Position numbers and translations under genes: made by a program
Source of the DNA: Panopea generosa
Lineage: Eukaryota > Mollusca > Bivalvia > Adapedonta > Hiatellidae
Reading direction: 5' to 3'
Length of the DNA: 64,000 nucleotides
Assembly: GCA_029582155.1 (NCBI GenBank)
Contig: CM055898.1
Span: 32,911,967 to 32,975,966, forward strand
Notes under the pieces: model-generated
Told to the model about the DNA's origin: nothing
Database searches by the model: none
Seen by the model: only the letters and a program-made list of their open reading frames with translations
Part shown: one piece after another, positions 1-11,590 of the stretch
Numbering within the stretch: position 1 is the first letter of the stretch
Layout: the number at the start of each line of letters is the position of its first letter

Positions 1-215
1 CAACAGTGTCCGTGATGATTGATATACGACATTGTGTATCACTATCATTCGTCTCTAACCACTGATTAAAGTGGGAAAGTTATCAGTTACTTGCAGAGAT
101 GGTGTGTACTCGAGTACTGGTAAATCCCAGGAAACAGTGTTTAAGTTAACTGATCGTCTGTAAGCCCTCGATGGCATAAAAATGATGCTAAATATTCAAT
201 CAATCAATCAATGTA
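1..215 (+). mobile_element. SINE-1, 3' part, cut by window start
   Basis: The sequence matches the body and tail of the complete SINE-1 copies at 29051-29359 (reverse) and 48199-48491 (forward). Shared blocks are TGATTGATATACGACATTG, the segment around CCCAGGAAACAGTG, and the terminal ATTCAATCAATCAATCAA tail. The tRNA-like head lies outside the window. The element ends in a short tandem repeat and not in poly-A. Confidence 0.8.
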
Positions 216-286
216 GTTATTTCAATAAAATGTTATAATATATACATGCCTGAGATCTTACTGTGTTAGTTCGGTGAAAAGTGAAA

Positions 287-480
287 TCAAATATGTGGAT
301 GAAGCGAGGCGGAAGTGCAATATAATGAGTGTTGGCCGCTCACACCAGAGGTTGCAGGTTCGATTCCCTCTCGACCCGATTCCTCTTCTAAAACAGCACT
401 CGACACTGGTTCTACTATGGACGCGGACTCGAGAACGATAAGAGTGCTTACAATGCCAAAATAATGCAATTCATTATTTA
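287..480 (+). mobile_element. tRNA-headed SINE-like fragment (possible fourth SINE type)
   Basis: The segment holds a box-B-like GGTTCGATTCC near 357-367 inside a tRNA-like stretch, followed by a body with ACTGGTTCTACTATGGACG. It differs from SINE-1, SINE-2 and SINE-3. The box A is weak and the ends are not defined, so this is a tentative call. It lies between SINE-1 and the R1 copy. Confidence 0.35.
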
Positions 481-489
481 TTGAACTCC

Positions 490-3400
490 GATATTAATAT
501 ATCATTGGACCAGTTCAAGCACTTCTTTCTATAGATATATAACAATTGTGTCAGTTAGGATAAATTTAAAAATGATGACGCTTAAGTACACACAGAGTCA
601 ATGAGTGCAGTTTTATGTATCAAGGATCTTAGTTCTCTGAATCGGATTTGACTATTTCAATAATTTGTCTGGGATATTAGGCTATATAGGTGATAAAGAA
701 CGGGTGATCAAGAGCACACAAAACTATTTACCGACGGACGACCGGCAAAATGCGATCAAAATAACTCTTTGCTTGAGCTTGCTCAGGTGAGTGAAAGGGT
801 GACGTAATACTGCTATAATGGAAGTAAAACATTATCTGATAAACTTATTTTAAAATCCACATATCAAATATAAGAAAAAGGCAAATAACAGGTGTCGCTT
901 TATTGGGGAAGTTTGTTGTGTTTAATCAAACATAACGAGCTTCGTGATTAAAATGTCGAGGAGAATAACAACATTTATTTTCGTTTCTGCCGTGACAGAC
1001 ACTTCGTTGTTGTGAACAAACATAAAGTTGATATTTAACATACATACTGTAAGCGGTTTGCAGTTGTAGGTAACAATTATTGTTGAATGTTTTAGTTTGA
1101 ACCACTGACATATTATATACCACAAATCACACATATTACCCCTAGCGCCAGACACATCAAATTAATTAAAACTGCGTTACAAACAGCTTTCAGTTTTCAC
1201 ATACTACAAGACGACAGTCATTGAACTCTTTCATAGTATATATAATAGAAGGTTCTTCCTTAACTAAGAAAGTATCGATATTATTAAGAACCGTAATGTA
1301 ACTTTCATGTGCATTTATGTTGATTCAAAATTATCAAAAAATACGCAAAGAAGTTCAGTGATATCAGACCTTTAAATTCGTGACTAAGTCAAATATGATG
1401 GCATTGTAAAAAGTATGCAAATTATGCAAAATATATTAATTTCCACAAAAATAAATTAAACAAAACGATGTTTATCTTCCATGGTTCTTTAATACGTTAT
1501 ATAATTTTGAATGAACATGATTTTACTTAACTGTTTTAAATACCTAGGAAGTTTTTGCTATGAACTCATTACAAACGTTAACATCAGATTACACCATATT
1601 AACATAATCTGTTAATTACCCGAGTTGTTGACCAAACAAAATGATCCGATGAAAGTATTACTGAGGCAGCACCGAGCGTGACATAGACGATTTAGCACCA
1701 CGTGATATCGAATCAGTTCTTGAAAGACGACAATAACGACAATAACGGCTTCAGTAATACATATTGTTTTAACATCGAATTAGCTTCATGTCCCCAATAA
1801 TCACAACATGTGAGGCAAACATGATTCACCACAGTTAAATAATGCTAGCAATGTCAGTAGACTAGGTGATTGTATTTGCAGAACAATCCGCCGAATGATA
1901 CATTCAATCACGTTTATGTATACTTTTTATTGCTATTATTATTAACAATACTACCGTTTTGGTGCAAGCATTAGCAATGTCATAATACTTGTGTCTGTTA
2001 TATGAAGGATGCGTTGCATGATACGCTGTCATACTGAGACTGTTTGTCTTTAACTTCTTGCATACATCATTTCTCAGCATTGCACCGGTTTATACTTTAA
2101 CGGTTTTTACCAGACTTCATTTAGCCGGAATTAAATGTAACGATATATACGTTGGCTGACTACCATAATCATCAGCACATCAAACTCTTATGAAGTCTGG
2201 AATTCTCGTGATCAATAAATGGATCGTGAAACTGGTCTACAATAAGAATTAGTGCATTCACTTTACTTGGTCATTAATCTAGACACGTTTTAGTTAACGC
2301 CTAATTCACGATAATGCACGAAACAGACTACCTAGAATATAAGTATTTGTCTACTCGCGAGACCTCATAAATTTGATATCGATATCAATTAATCATATCG
2401 GAATCATTTTTTAAAATTGATAATGCATATTTGTACTAAATTTCCATTTTATTTCATGACATAATGGGATTGTAGTTAGGTACTTCGAAGGCAAAGTGGA
2501 AATAACTTTATTATTCTTGAAAGTAATAACAATTCTCCAAATCAACACATATGCTATAAGAACGAATATTTTTTCCCCTGGAATAACCAATTGTCCCGTG
2601 ACATTAAACATGAAAAAGTGGGAAAAAAATACAAATGTTTTCGAACTGCTCAGTGGTCTAATAAACATGTTATCGATCACCTGGGACAGTAAAACTAAAA
2701 TTATATCTAAAAAAGTCCTTTTCGGAAGTTTAACGAGCCTTTAACCAAAGTGAAAACATATTTTCACCAACCATAAATCACATCTTAAACGCAATCAAAT
2801 TAAGAACTTGTTGACATCAAAACACTTCTAACAACTAAGTGTATAACACAACAGGACAGAACGTTTGACAAAAAAGTTTGTGTCTAGTAAAATACTTAAC
2901 AACGTATTAAAAGTAAAACGATATTGTAAAAAAATATTGTATTGTATTCTAGCGTCGCATTAAACATTTACCCTGTCGCCTGTTTCACGCAATAATCTAA
3001 GCGATCATATCAAACTATCAATTTGCATAGTATCGCACCATACCCCGCCAAGTAACCATACAGCGCCAAAGCACCGCCCCTGAAAATCAAGATGGTAAGA
3101 CATATTCCAAAATCTAAATCTTAGTATGACCCAGCAGCCAGGGTAAAAAGCATAACCACTCAATTACAAGACGGACCATTGCAAACATTACTGTCTTCAT
3201 TTGTGTTATATCTAAATATGCATTGATTGGGTGAACACCATCTGTAACACACTGCAGGTTATACATGGTACCCAGTTATATCAATGGATATACATGGACT
3301 TTTATGAAAGGACACTATCGTCCTTACATAAGAAACTGACAACATTTCTAAAATATATGTTTGTACTGAGCTGATCAACCCATGACATCAGCAGCATCTA

Positions 3401-5460
3401 CTCTGAAACTATAATTTGGTATTAAATTCAATACTTAAAATTAATATGACTTGTCTGAAATATATGGGTGAATAATATGCTTTTGAAATCAAATATTCCA
3501 AATGTTTTACGTTCGTGTCTGCTTTAGAGACAATGACGTTTTTGGGAAGATTAGATTTCAATATTTAAACCTAATCATCGGTTAATAAAGCTTTTGAATT
3601 TGCACTCGTCGTTACAACACATGATATGACTAGCCTATAATGAATAGAAGATACCTAACACAATGGGTAATAATTTTATTCTGTACTTTCTACATTATTT
3701 GAACGTTTGGCCTTCAGTTCCAAACTAAACTAGTTTTATTTACGGTTGTGTTAGACGATTGGTGATACTTACATGTGCTCATTACGCACTCCCTAAATTA
3801 TTACTATATTAAGCAGTAGATGTTGTAACAAAACACATTACAGTTCGTAATGTTTAACATTGTCATGTTAATAAAGGTATTAATCACATCCAGGTTATTT
3901 CGATATGTATTTTGCCCTCACCATTAAAGTTGACCACCAGGCTTATGGTATGAACCATTTTGAATATGCGTGTATCGAATCAAAGTCACTGTGACAACTC
4001 TTTAAGATCGACATCAGAATTATGGTTGACAATAGACGTAAGCAGTTACCGCCATGATTCAGTCAGTCATCCAACGTATACGTTACTGGAATTATTGGAA
4101 TAAATAAACATTTTTTGTCCACCATCACTTAATTAACACATTTCTGTCCAGGATATTTAGATACTGAGGAAACGTGAACTAATTCGGTCTAAAATATTTT
4201 TTTATTGATTTGAACGGTTACAACATAAAAAGAAGTCAAGGTTATATAAGTTCTGAGTTCATACATAAATCAAGCGATAAAGAATAATTTCCGTATGATC
4301 AGAAATAAAACAAAACACATAAACACTGATAGAGTGCCAACAGCACGTGTTCGTTTGTCGATGGCATGACATTCTAAGACTTCTATAAAGATCGTTTTTA
4401 CTTTCAATCCACTGAACAATTTAATGAAATGTCAATGCTAATGAAAACATAGAAACTATGCGAAGCTCAATAAACTATCTGCAAAAGTTTGTTAAATATT
4501 TTGTTTTGCAAAATAGTTTGTTTTCAATATATTAACTTGAGAGTGCAAGGAGTTTATTAAAGTATAATATGGAGTGAACGTGTTAAGCTTCAGACGCTGT
4601 TATAATTTTTTCATATGACTAAACCGCTCCTTAATAGTAATATAGTCTATATTCTTTTTGTAATCTTTATTTATTCAATTCTTGAATCGAAACTTTGAAA
4701 TCAGTAGTTTGCAAGTTTAATATAAAATGTACTTTTCATAGTTTCAGTAATAATGATGAATACATAATGAATAATAATACTTTATTATAATGTTTTATGA
4801 ATGTATTACTAGAACCATGCAATGCCTATGCTGTCTTAAGCAACCAGTGGTATGTAAAATGTTATACGTATCCTCTCTTTAAATAATAACCAAAGCCGCT
4901 TCTCAACCTAAAAACAAACTTTTAAACTAAAAATAAATATACACCATTTATATTATTATTAGACAAGCTGAGGTTTGTGTATCAAACGCCGTTTCTTCAG
5001 TATGCATGTTTTATATTTGTTATACCTTGCTATATATTTGTTGTATTCATGCTGAATGGATCTAAGTGCTAAGTCTCGTATTGATCATATATTAACTGAC
5101 ATTCTGTAAAAGATAAAGCATATTTTAAGAATGAAACAATCTAAGACAAAAACGAAAACAACAATTTGAAGCATAAAGATCGACATTATAACTTCCTGTA
5201 TTCAATATTTCGTTACAAATATGATTAACTGGATACAGTTTCCTAGTGCAATCACTATATTTGTCATATTGAAATATTAATATATCTGACAATGTCACAT
5301 TTTCAATCAGTTTTGTCGGACATACGGTTATATAAATCTTCGAAGCAGAAGAAACTTAATTTAATGGATAACTATTCAAAAGAATGATATTAAAATATGT
5401 TGACATATGTAGACCAATTTTACACCAACCGCGATTAAAAAATATATTTAACCTCCATTC
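490..5460 (+). repeat. R1 dispersed repeat, longest single stretch (copy a)
   Basis: Long parts of this region reappear elsewhere in the window. Positions 490-2480 match 13890-15970 (+) and 42600-46200 (-). Positions 880-1740 match 37200-37970 (+). Positions 2160-2480 match 55480-55750. Positions 3790-5460 match 51220-53230 (+), 30420-31400 (-) in part, and 60360-61250 in part. Example anchors are ATCTGATAAA at 836, CCGAGTTGTTGA at 1620, ATAATACTTGTGTCTG at 1982 and AACCAGTGGTATG at 4841. Copies differ by many substitutions and indels, so the family is old. No conserved reading frame was found across copies; short ORFs inside differ between copies. Confidence 0.8.
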
Positions 5461-6288
5461 ATTTACATTTGGAGTCGCGTACGTTTAATGAATGTGTTGT
5501 TCTCAACAATATATACATGTTGCCGTGTAAAGATCAATCGCCCATTAAGTTCAATTAAAAACAATTTGACGTTGTTGTTTATTCAGAATTTGAGTCGCTT
5601 CTGTTAAATGATGTTTATATATCTATGTTCCGAACGTACATGTATGTAACACGATTCTAATGTCATATGACACTTATTTGTCTACATGAGGTTTTTGGTG
5701 TCAGATTATAACACTATTTCATGGCATTGTGGTTTGGAAAGAAGGTTTCTACACAAATTGTTTCCATTAACGAAGCTCTGCTAAGAAACACAATATAATA
5801 TAACCGAAACCATGAACAATTCAATTTTTGGATACCAAACAACCCGAACAGATAATAAAATCTCATTCAGCAGTTGTATCGTTTACACAATCAAAAATTA
5901 TATTTTTCATTGATGTATTAGTTTTCATTCGGTTTAAACATTAGTTTGGTTTTATTTATGTTTGTGTAGTTGATATATGAACCATACTCACAGCATCAAT
6001 TGTACCAAACCAGGGCAGGATAAAGGAAGGGTGAGATATAAGGATACGTAGTGTACATTTGAGCACCATCAGGTTTGTGTGCAACCGGTGCCAATGCATA
6101 TGTTTATTATAAATAGTTGTGTGTTATATGAAAACGAATTATTTTTATTAGAATATAATTGTATATCGATGATGAACTTGGTGTTAGAGTTGGGCAAAAC
6201 TAATGAATATTGACTTGTTTTAAGAAATGTGGCAATGTATACTGTAATAAAATAAAAAAAAATGGTATACTATGAAAATTAAATCTAT
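5461..6288. other. Unassigned AT-rich stretch
   Basis: No gene is recognisable. A weak tandem duplication with a step of about 115 bp is visible at roughly 5420-5650, where GGAGTCGCGTACGTTTAATG recurs as GAGTCGCTTCTGTTAAATG. The rest shows nothing identifiable. Confidence 0.4.
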
Positions 6289-8290
6289 TTGACATGTCTT
6301 TATATTATTCCCTGCTTTTTTATTTTCTATCATATCAATAAAACTGAAAAGTTAAACTTTGATAACACGTTTGTCATAGATAATCACAAATCTGCAATTG
6401 CCGCGTGTTACTTTAATATGAACATGACTTGTATTGACAATACAATTTTAATTCATTATCAATTGCAAGAAGAGCTGCCTTAACCAGATTTAAATATTCT
6501 TCAAATATATTGGAGTATATGGTTTTTTAATTTGCACCGAGAAAATATATATATTGATGAAAAAATGTTTTAAGCTAAATTGGCCCCTGTTACTTTAATA
6601 TGAACATGACTTGTATTGACTTTGCAACTTTAATTCATTATCCATTGCAAGAATAGCTGCCTTAATCAGATACAGATAAACTTCAAATATACTGGAGTAT
6701 ATTTTTTCATAGTTGCACCGAGTAGATATATAAATTGAAGAAAAAAATATTTTTAGCTAAAATTACCGCTTGTTACTTTTATATGAACATGACTTGTATT
6801 AACAATGCAATTTTTATGCATTATCCATTGCAAGAACAGCTGCCTTAACCAGATTTAAAAATTTTTCAAATATACTGGATTATATTTTTTCAAATTTGCA
6901 CCGAGAAGATATATAAATTGATGAAAAAATGTTTTTAGCTCAAATTGCCGCGTGTTACAATAATATGAACATGACTTGTATTGACAATGCAACTTTAATT
7001 CATTATTCATTGCAAGAACAGCTGCCTTAATCAGATACAGATAAACTTCAAATATACTGGAGTATATTTTTTCATAGTTGCACCGAGTAGATATATAAAC
7101 TTAAGTAAACAATATTTTTAGCTAAAATTACCGCGTGTTACTTTTATATGAACATGACTTGTATTAACAATGCAATTTTAATGCATTATCCATTGCAAGA
7201 ACAGCTGCCTTAACCAGATTTAAATATTCTTCAAATATACTGGAGTATATTTTTTCAAATTTGCACCGAGAAGATATATAAATTGATGAAAAAATGTTTT
7301 TAGCTCAAATTGCCGCGTGTTACTTTAATATGAACATGACTTGTATTGACAATGCAACTTTAATGCATTATCCATTACAAGAACAGCTGCCTTAACACGA
7401 TACAAATAAACTTCAAATATACTGGAGTATTTTTTTTTCAAATTTGCACCGAGAAGATATATAAATTGATGAAAAAATGTTTTAGCTAAAATTGCCGCAT
7501 GTTACTTTAATATGAACATGACTTGTATTGACAATGCATCTTTAATGCATTTTCTATTGTAATAACAGCTGCCTTAACCAGATTTAAATATTTTTCAAAT
7601 ACACTTGAGTATATTTTTTCTAATTTGCACCGAGAAGATATATAAATTGATGAACAAATGTTTTTAGCTAAAATTGCCGCGTGTTTCTTTAATATGAACA
7701 TGACTTGTATTGACAATGCAACTTTAATTCAGTATCCATTGCAAGAACAGCTGCCTTAACCAGATAAATACACTGGAGTTTATTCTATTCATATTTGCAC
7801 CGAGTAGATATATGAATTCATGAAAAAATATTTTTAGCTAAAATTGCCGCTTGTTACTTTGATATGAACATGACTTGTATTGACAATGCAACTTTAATTC
7901 ATTATCCATTGCAAGAACAGCTGCCTTTACCAGATAAAGATAATTTTCAAATACACTGGAGTATATTATATTCATATTTGCACCAAGAAGATTTATGAAT
8001 TCATGAAAAAATATTTTTAGCTAAAATTAACGCGTGTTACTTTAATATGAACATGACTTGTATTGACAATGCAAATTTAATTCATTATCCATGGCAAGAA
8101 CAGCTGCCTTAACCAGATTTAAATAATAATAAAATATACTGGAGTATAATTCATTCTATTCATATTTGCAGTATTTTTTTTTCAAATTTGCACCGAGAAG
8201 ATATATAAATTGATGAAAAAATGTTTTTAGTTAAAATTGCCGCGTGTTACTTAATATGAACATGACTTGTACTGACAATGCAACTTCAAT
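6289..8290. repeat. ~182-bp satellite array with dimeric higher-order pattern
   Basis: The motif AACATGACTTGTATT recurs at about 6421, 6603, 6786, 6968, 7151, 7333, 7515, 7697, 7867, 8050 and 8259. Steps are 182, 183, 182, 183, 182, 182, 182, 170, 183 and 209 bp. Each unit also holds GAACAGCTGCCTTA and TTGCACCGAG. The first five units alternate between type A (CCAGATTTAAATATTC, CGAGAAGATATATAAATTG) and type B (TCAGATACAGATAAAC, CATAGTTGCACCGAGTAG). Later units are hybrids. The last full unit has an extra ~27 bp before TTTGCACCGAG. Short ORFs inside are by-products of the repeat. Confidence 0.92.
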
Positions 8291-8959
8291 GCATAATCAA
8301 TACACAGGGATGCTACATAAAGGCCATATTATTTCGTATACTGGAACGCATTACCTTAATCATCGACCGCATACCCTAGATGCTCTTGGCCTCATGCTAC
8401 ATATACAACAGCAGTTTAAGATGGGGAATATTAAACAGCTGTACTTTCTATATTGTTTCTTAATCGTTACTGCATATGTCGCTTTTCAATGTCATTTTGT
8501 CAAATAAGACAATTAGAATATTTATTATTACTTGACATGAATATGTATTCCATGAACAGTGTTCTAATACATTCTTTAAGTACATTAACATTTCATCACT
8601 TCATTTTCTTGATAATTATACTTGTTTAGTTAAATAGTTTTTCAGTAACGTCTTGTCAGACATCATTATAGCAATAAAAACAATGCTTTCCCTTCAGCTT
8701 ACTGTCAGTAGACTGAGTGCAAACATTGCTTATAAATGGGTCATTTAATCGTTCCACTTCCAGGGCAGTGTGATGTCTCCTGGAGCAAGACTAATTATAC
8801 CTATGTTCTTAATACTAGTTACAACTACCCAGTATTACCTTAATTGCCAATATTGTAAAATAAAAACAAAACATTTTCATAGTTTTATCAACGTTTCTGG
8901 CATCTGCCAACCTATCGTCACATCCATTTGAGTAACATTGACATACTGTAGGAGATTGA
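8291..8959. other. Unassigned flank of the satellite
   Basis: Unique-looking AT-rich DNA follows the last satellite unit. An 87-codon ORF (8244-8507) starts inside the satellite and has no recognisable domain. I see no gene here. Confidence 0.4.
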
Positions 8960-9330
8960 ATCAACTGGATAAATGTAAATACGTATTGATGTCCATCCGT
9001 GACAATTATAGTAAGGAATTAAAGCTATTTGGTATTTTAATAATAGATAGAAGTAAAAATATATATTTTACTTTATTCCATTGTAATTAGATTGCGTTTT
9101 CTTTTGTGTTTTCTATGCTAGATCCTGTCTAGCTGAGATTGAATTTAATTTCTGAAAAAAAATAGCTTCCTTTACTCATGACTTAATTATCTATTCTAGA
9201 CGCGAAAGATTAACCCACATAGTGAAAAACGTAAGATGTCAGCATTTTGTGGTTCAATGCACAATCGTAAACCACGATTTATGACAGATACCGACGTCTG
9301 TGCTTTTACAAATGCTATAAATTGAAGATA
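8960..9330 (+). repeat. R2 dispersed repeat, copy 1
   Basis: This stretch matches 19575-19890 in inverted orientation. Shared blocks include TATTGATGTCCATCCGTGA, the segment with GATCCTGTCTAGCTGAGATT, and the region around ACGATTTATGACAGATACCG and GACGTCTGTG. It has no coding content and its ends are uncertain. Confidence 0.65.
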
Positions 9331-9412
9331 AGTATCGGTATCGACATTAACAGTAAGTAAAAACATGTCAGACTGTTTTGGTACAGTTCGGTCTAAGTCG
9401 GTAAGACTTGTG

Positions 9413-9892
9413 GTCACTTCTTTTATACGTTTATATATTACACATCTGTCATTTCTTCTTTTATACGTTTATATATTACGCATTTGTCACTTCTTTATAC
9501 GTTTATATATTACGCTTTTGTCACTTCTTATATACGTTTACATGTAATGCATTTGTCACTTCTTTTATATATTCATATGTTATGCATTTGTCAATTATCT
9601 TATACGTTTATATGTTACACATTTGTCAATTATATGATACGTTTTTATATTAGGCATTTGTCAATTTTTTTTATACATTTATGTGTTTCGCATTTGTCAC
9701 ATCTTTTATACGTTCATATATTACGCGTTTATTGCTTCTTTTATACATTTATGTTACACATTTGTCACATCTTTTATACGTTCATATATAACGCGTTTGT
9801 CACTTCTTTTAGAACTTTATATATTACGCGTTTGTCACTTCATTTATACGTTGATATATTACGCGTTTGTCACTTCATTTATATATTTCACA
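9413..9892. repeat. ~35-bp minisatellite, about 14 copies
   Basis: The unit is close to CACTTCTTTTATACG followed by TTTATATATTACGCATTTGT. Repeats start near 9424, 9461, 9496, 9532, 9567, 9601, 9636, 9672, 9708, 9741, 9774, 9810, 9845 and 9881, with steps of 33-37 bp. Steps close to a multiple of three, with few stops, keep two frames open. This explains the 156-codon ORF at 9484-9954, which is not a gene. Confidence 0.92.
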
Positions 9893-10859
9893 CCATGAGT
9901 AGAGTTTTCTATAGTATTATATGTCAGAGTACTGTTATGTTGACTGTCTATTAACATTCCCCACTTTTGTTGAACACATATTTTATTATTTTTGAAAGAC
10001 TTGAAATAATACTAGAGAACTTAGTCGTGTGGTATAATTAATATTTATCATGAACGTTTGGCATACATTTGAACAGAGTATAACCAGCAAAATATCATAT
10101 AAAGCAATTGTAAGGCCTAGTTTCCAAGCATAACATAGTCATTCCACGGCCGTTGACCAAGCTTCAAACATACAACTATACGTACCCAAGTGTCAAAACA
10201 TAACTGTTGTTTCACTTCATATATAGTAGAACTTAAATGTTTAATATAAACTAATTTCATATAACCGTAAAAATCAATAACCTAACCTTACTGTCCGTCA
10301 TAAAACCCCTGTAACAACACTGCCTACTCACTTGTTGACAGCTGTTTTTTTTTAACGGGAAGCCCCAGTGTGTTTGACAGCTAATTAGTTTCTATGCAAC
10401 ATCCGAACGTTTTGCGGAACGTTGTAATAAAGTTAGCCTCCTACAGCACTGAAAGTTCATTAATTATTCGAGTGTATCCACATCCATATTTCTATATGAA
10501 TAATTTGAATAAAAAATATTTTGATATTGTTATTTATATTATGTATTGTATTATGTATGGTTATAGTTATAAAATATATTTATATTTAAAATCAATGTTA
10601 TAGCGGACAGAAATTGTATTTTATTTGATTTGAACACATTTCAAAGTTGTGGCAAGTTTACTGAAGTGAAGATATTTTTGTTACTAATCAATAATAATAT
10701 TTAAAAAATGAAGTATGTATTGTGTCTAATAACACGGATCACAGTGACAAACTGTGATGCACATTAATATAAAAATGTAAAAACAAATTCGATTTGTATT
10801 GCGTAAATGGCTATAACTGAATTATTGAAATTCATCATTTGTCATTTTCATTTTCAATT
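9893..10859. other. Unassigned AT-rich stretch
   Basis: No gene, RNA or clear repeat boundary is visible. A 69-codon ORF at 10394-10603 has low-complexity Tyr/Ile-rich sequence expected from AT-rich DNA. Confidence 0.4.
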
Positions 10860-11190
10860 CGTGGTCACGAACGACAAAAAGTGTCACAAACATGTTTGTA
10901 TTTGTTGATTATTTATTATAGATAGATTTCTCTTAATACATTTGTATTTCTAGGTTATTTACTCATATTTTCAAATCAGTTGTATCTCCAATAATTTTAT
11001 TAAAGAAGTGTAATACCTTTTAAATCGGCAGTTCCAAATAGTAACACTTGGAGAATAATGTTTTCATATAGGTATATGTTCATATCAGAAATTTTCATAA
11101 TATAATTATTATGCTTGAATATAAGTTACATTCTATTTCAACATTGTCGTGTGTGCCTTTAAAATCCCTAAATTGACAAATAACGCTAAA
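10860..11190 (+). repeat. R3 dispersed repeat, copy 1
   Basis: This stretch matches 38440-38720 in the same orientation. Anchors are GTGTCACAAACATG versus ATGTCACAAAAGTATG, TTCCAAATAGTAACACT versus TTCCAAATAGTAAAACT, and CATTGTCGTGTGTGCC versus CGTTGTCGTGTGTACC. It directly abuts the minisatellite at 11195 and may be the outer part of R1. Confidence 0.65.
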
Positions 11191-11194
11191 AAGA

Positions 11195-11590
11195 TGATCA
11201 TCACCAACATTAGCATTACCATCTCTATCAAAACAACTATCTCAACCACCACCACTACTAATTTCATCACCACCACTATTAGCATCACTATTTTTCAACA
11301 CAACCACCAGCACCGCTATATTTACCACAACCATCACCACCACTAGTTTCATTATCAACATTACCACTGACACCACTATTTTCACCACCACTACCTCCAT
11401 CACCACCACTAGTTTTATAATCAACATCACCACTGACACCACTATTTTCACCACCACCATCACCAACATTAGTTTTATTATCAACATCACCACTGGCACC
11501 ATTATTTTCAACACCACTACTGCCTCCACCACCACCACTAGTTTCATTATCACCATCACCACTATTTTCAACATCAGCGGTAACATACAA
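11195..11590. repeat. CCA-type minisatellite, G-poor on + strand (R1-associated)
   Basis: Imperfect units of 57-66 bp are built of CCACCACTAGTTTCATTATC, ACCACTGACACCACTATTTTC and CCACCACTACCTCC blocks. Unit lengths are mostly multiples of three, which yields long Val/Met-rich or Gly/Ser-rich ORFs on the minus strand. The block CACTATTTTCA is the complement of TGAAAATAGTG at 49320-50610, so the two arrays are the same kind in opposite orientation. Each lies at the same side of an R1 copy. Confidence 0.88.

Noticed and set aside
6289-8290. Regular ~182-bp repeats considered as a CRISPR-like array
   Set aside because: The whole unit repeats, without unique spacers, in a eukaryotic repeat context.
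9484-9954. 156-codon ORF, the longest in the window
   Set aside because: It lies within the ~35-bp tandem repeat; steps near multiples of three keep the frame open and the peptide is the repeat translated.
11242-11590. Val/Met-rich and Gly/Ser-rich minus-strand ORFs of 114 and 100 codons
   Set aside because: They are translations of the CCA-type minisatellite in two frames, with no domain and no start context.
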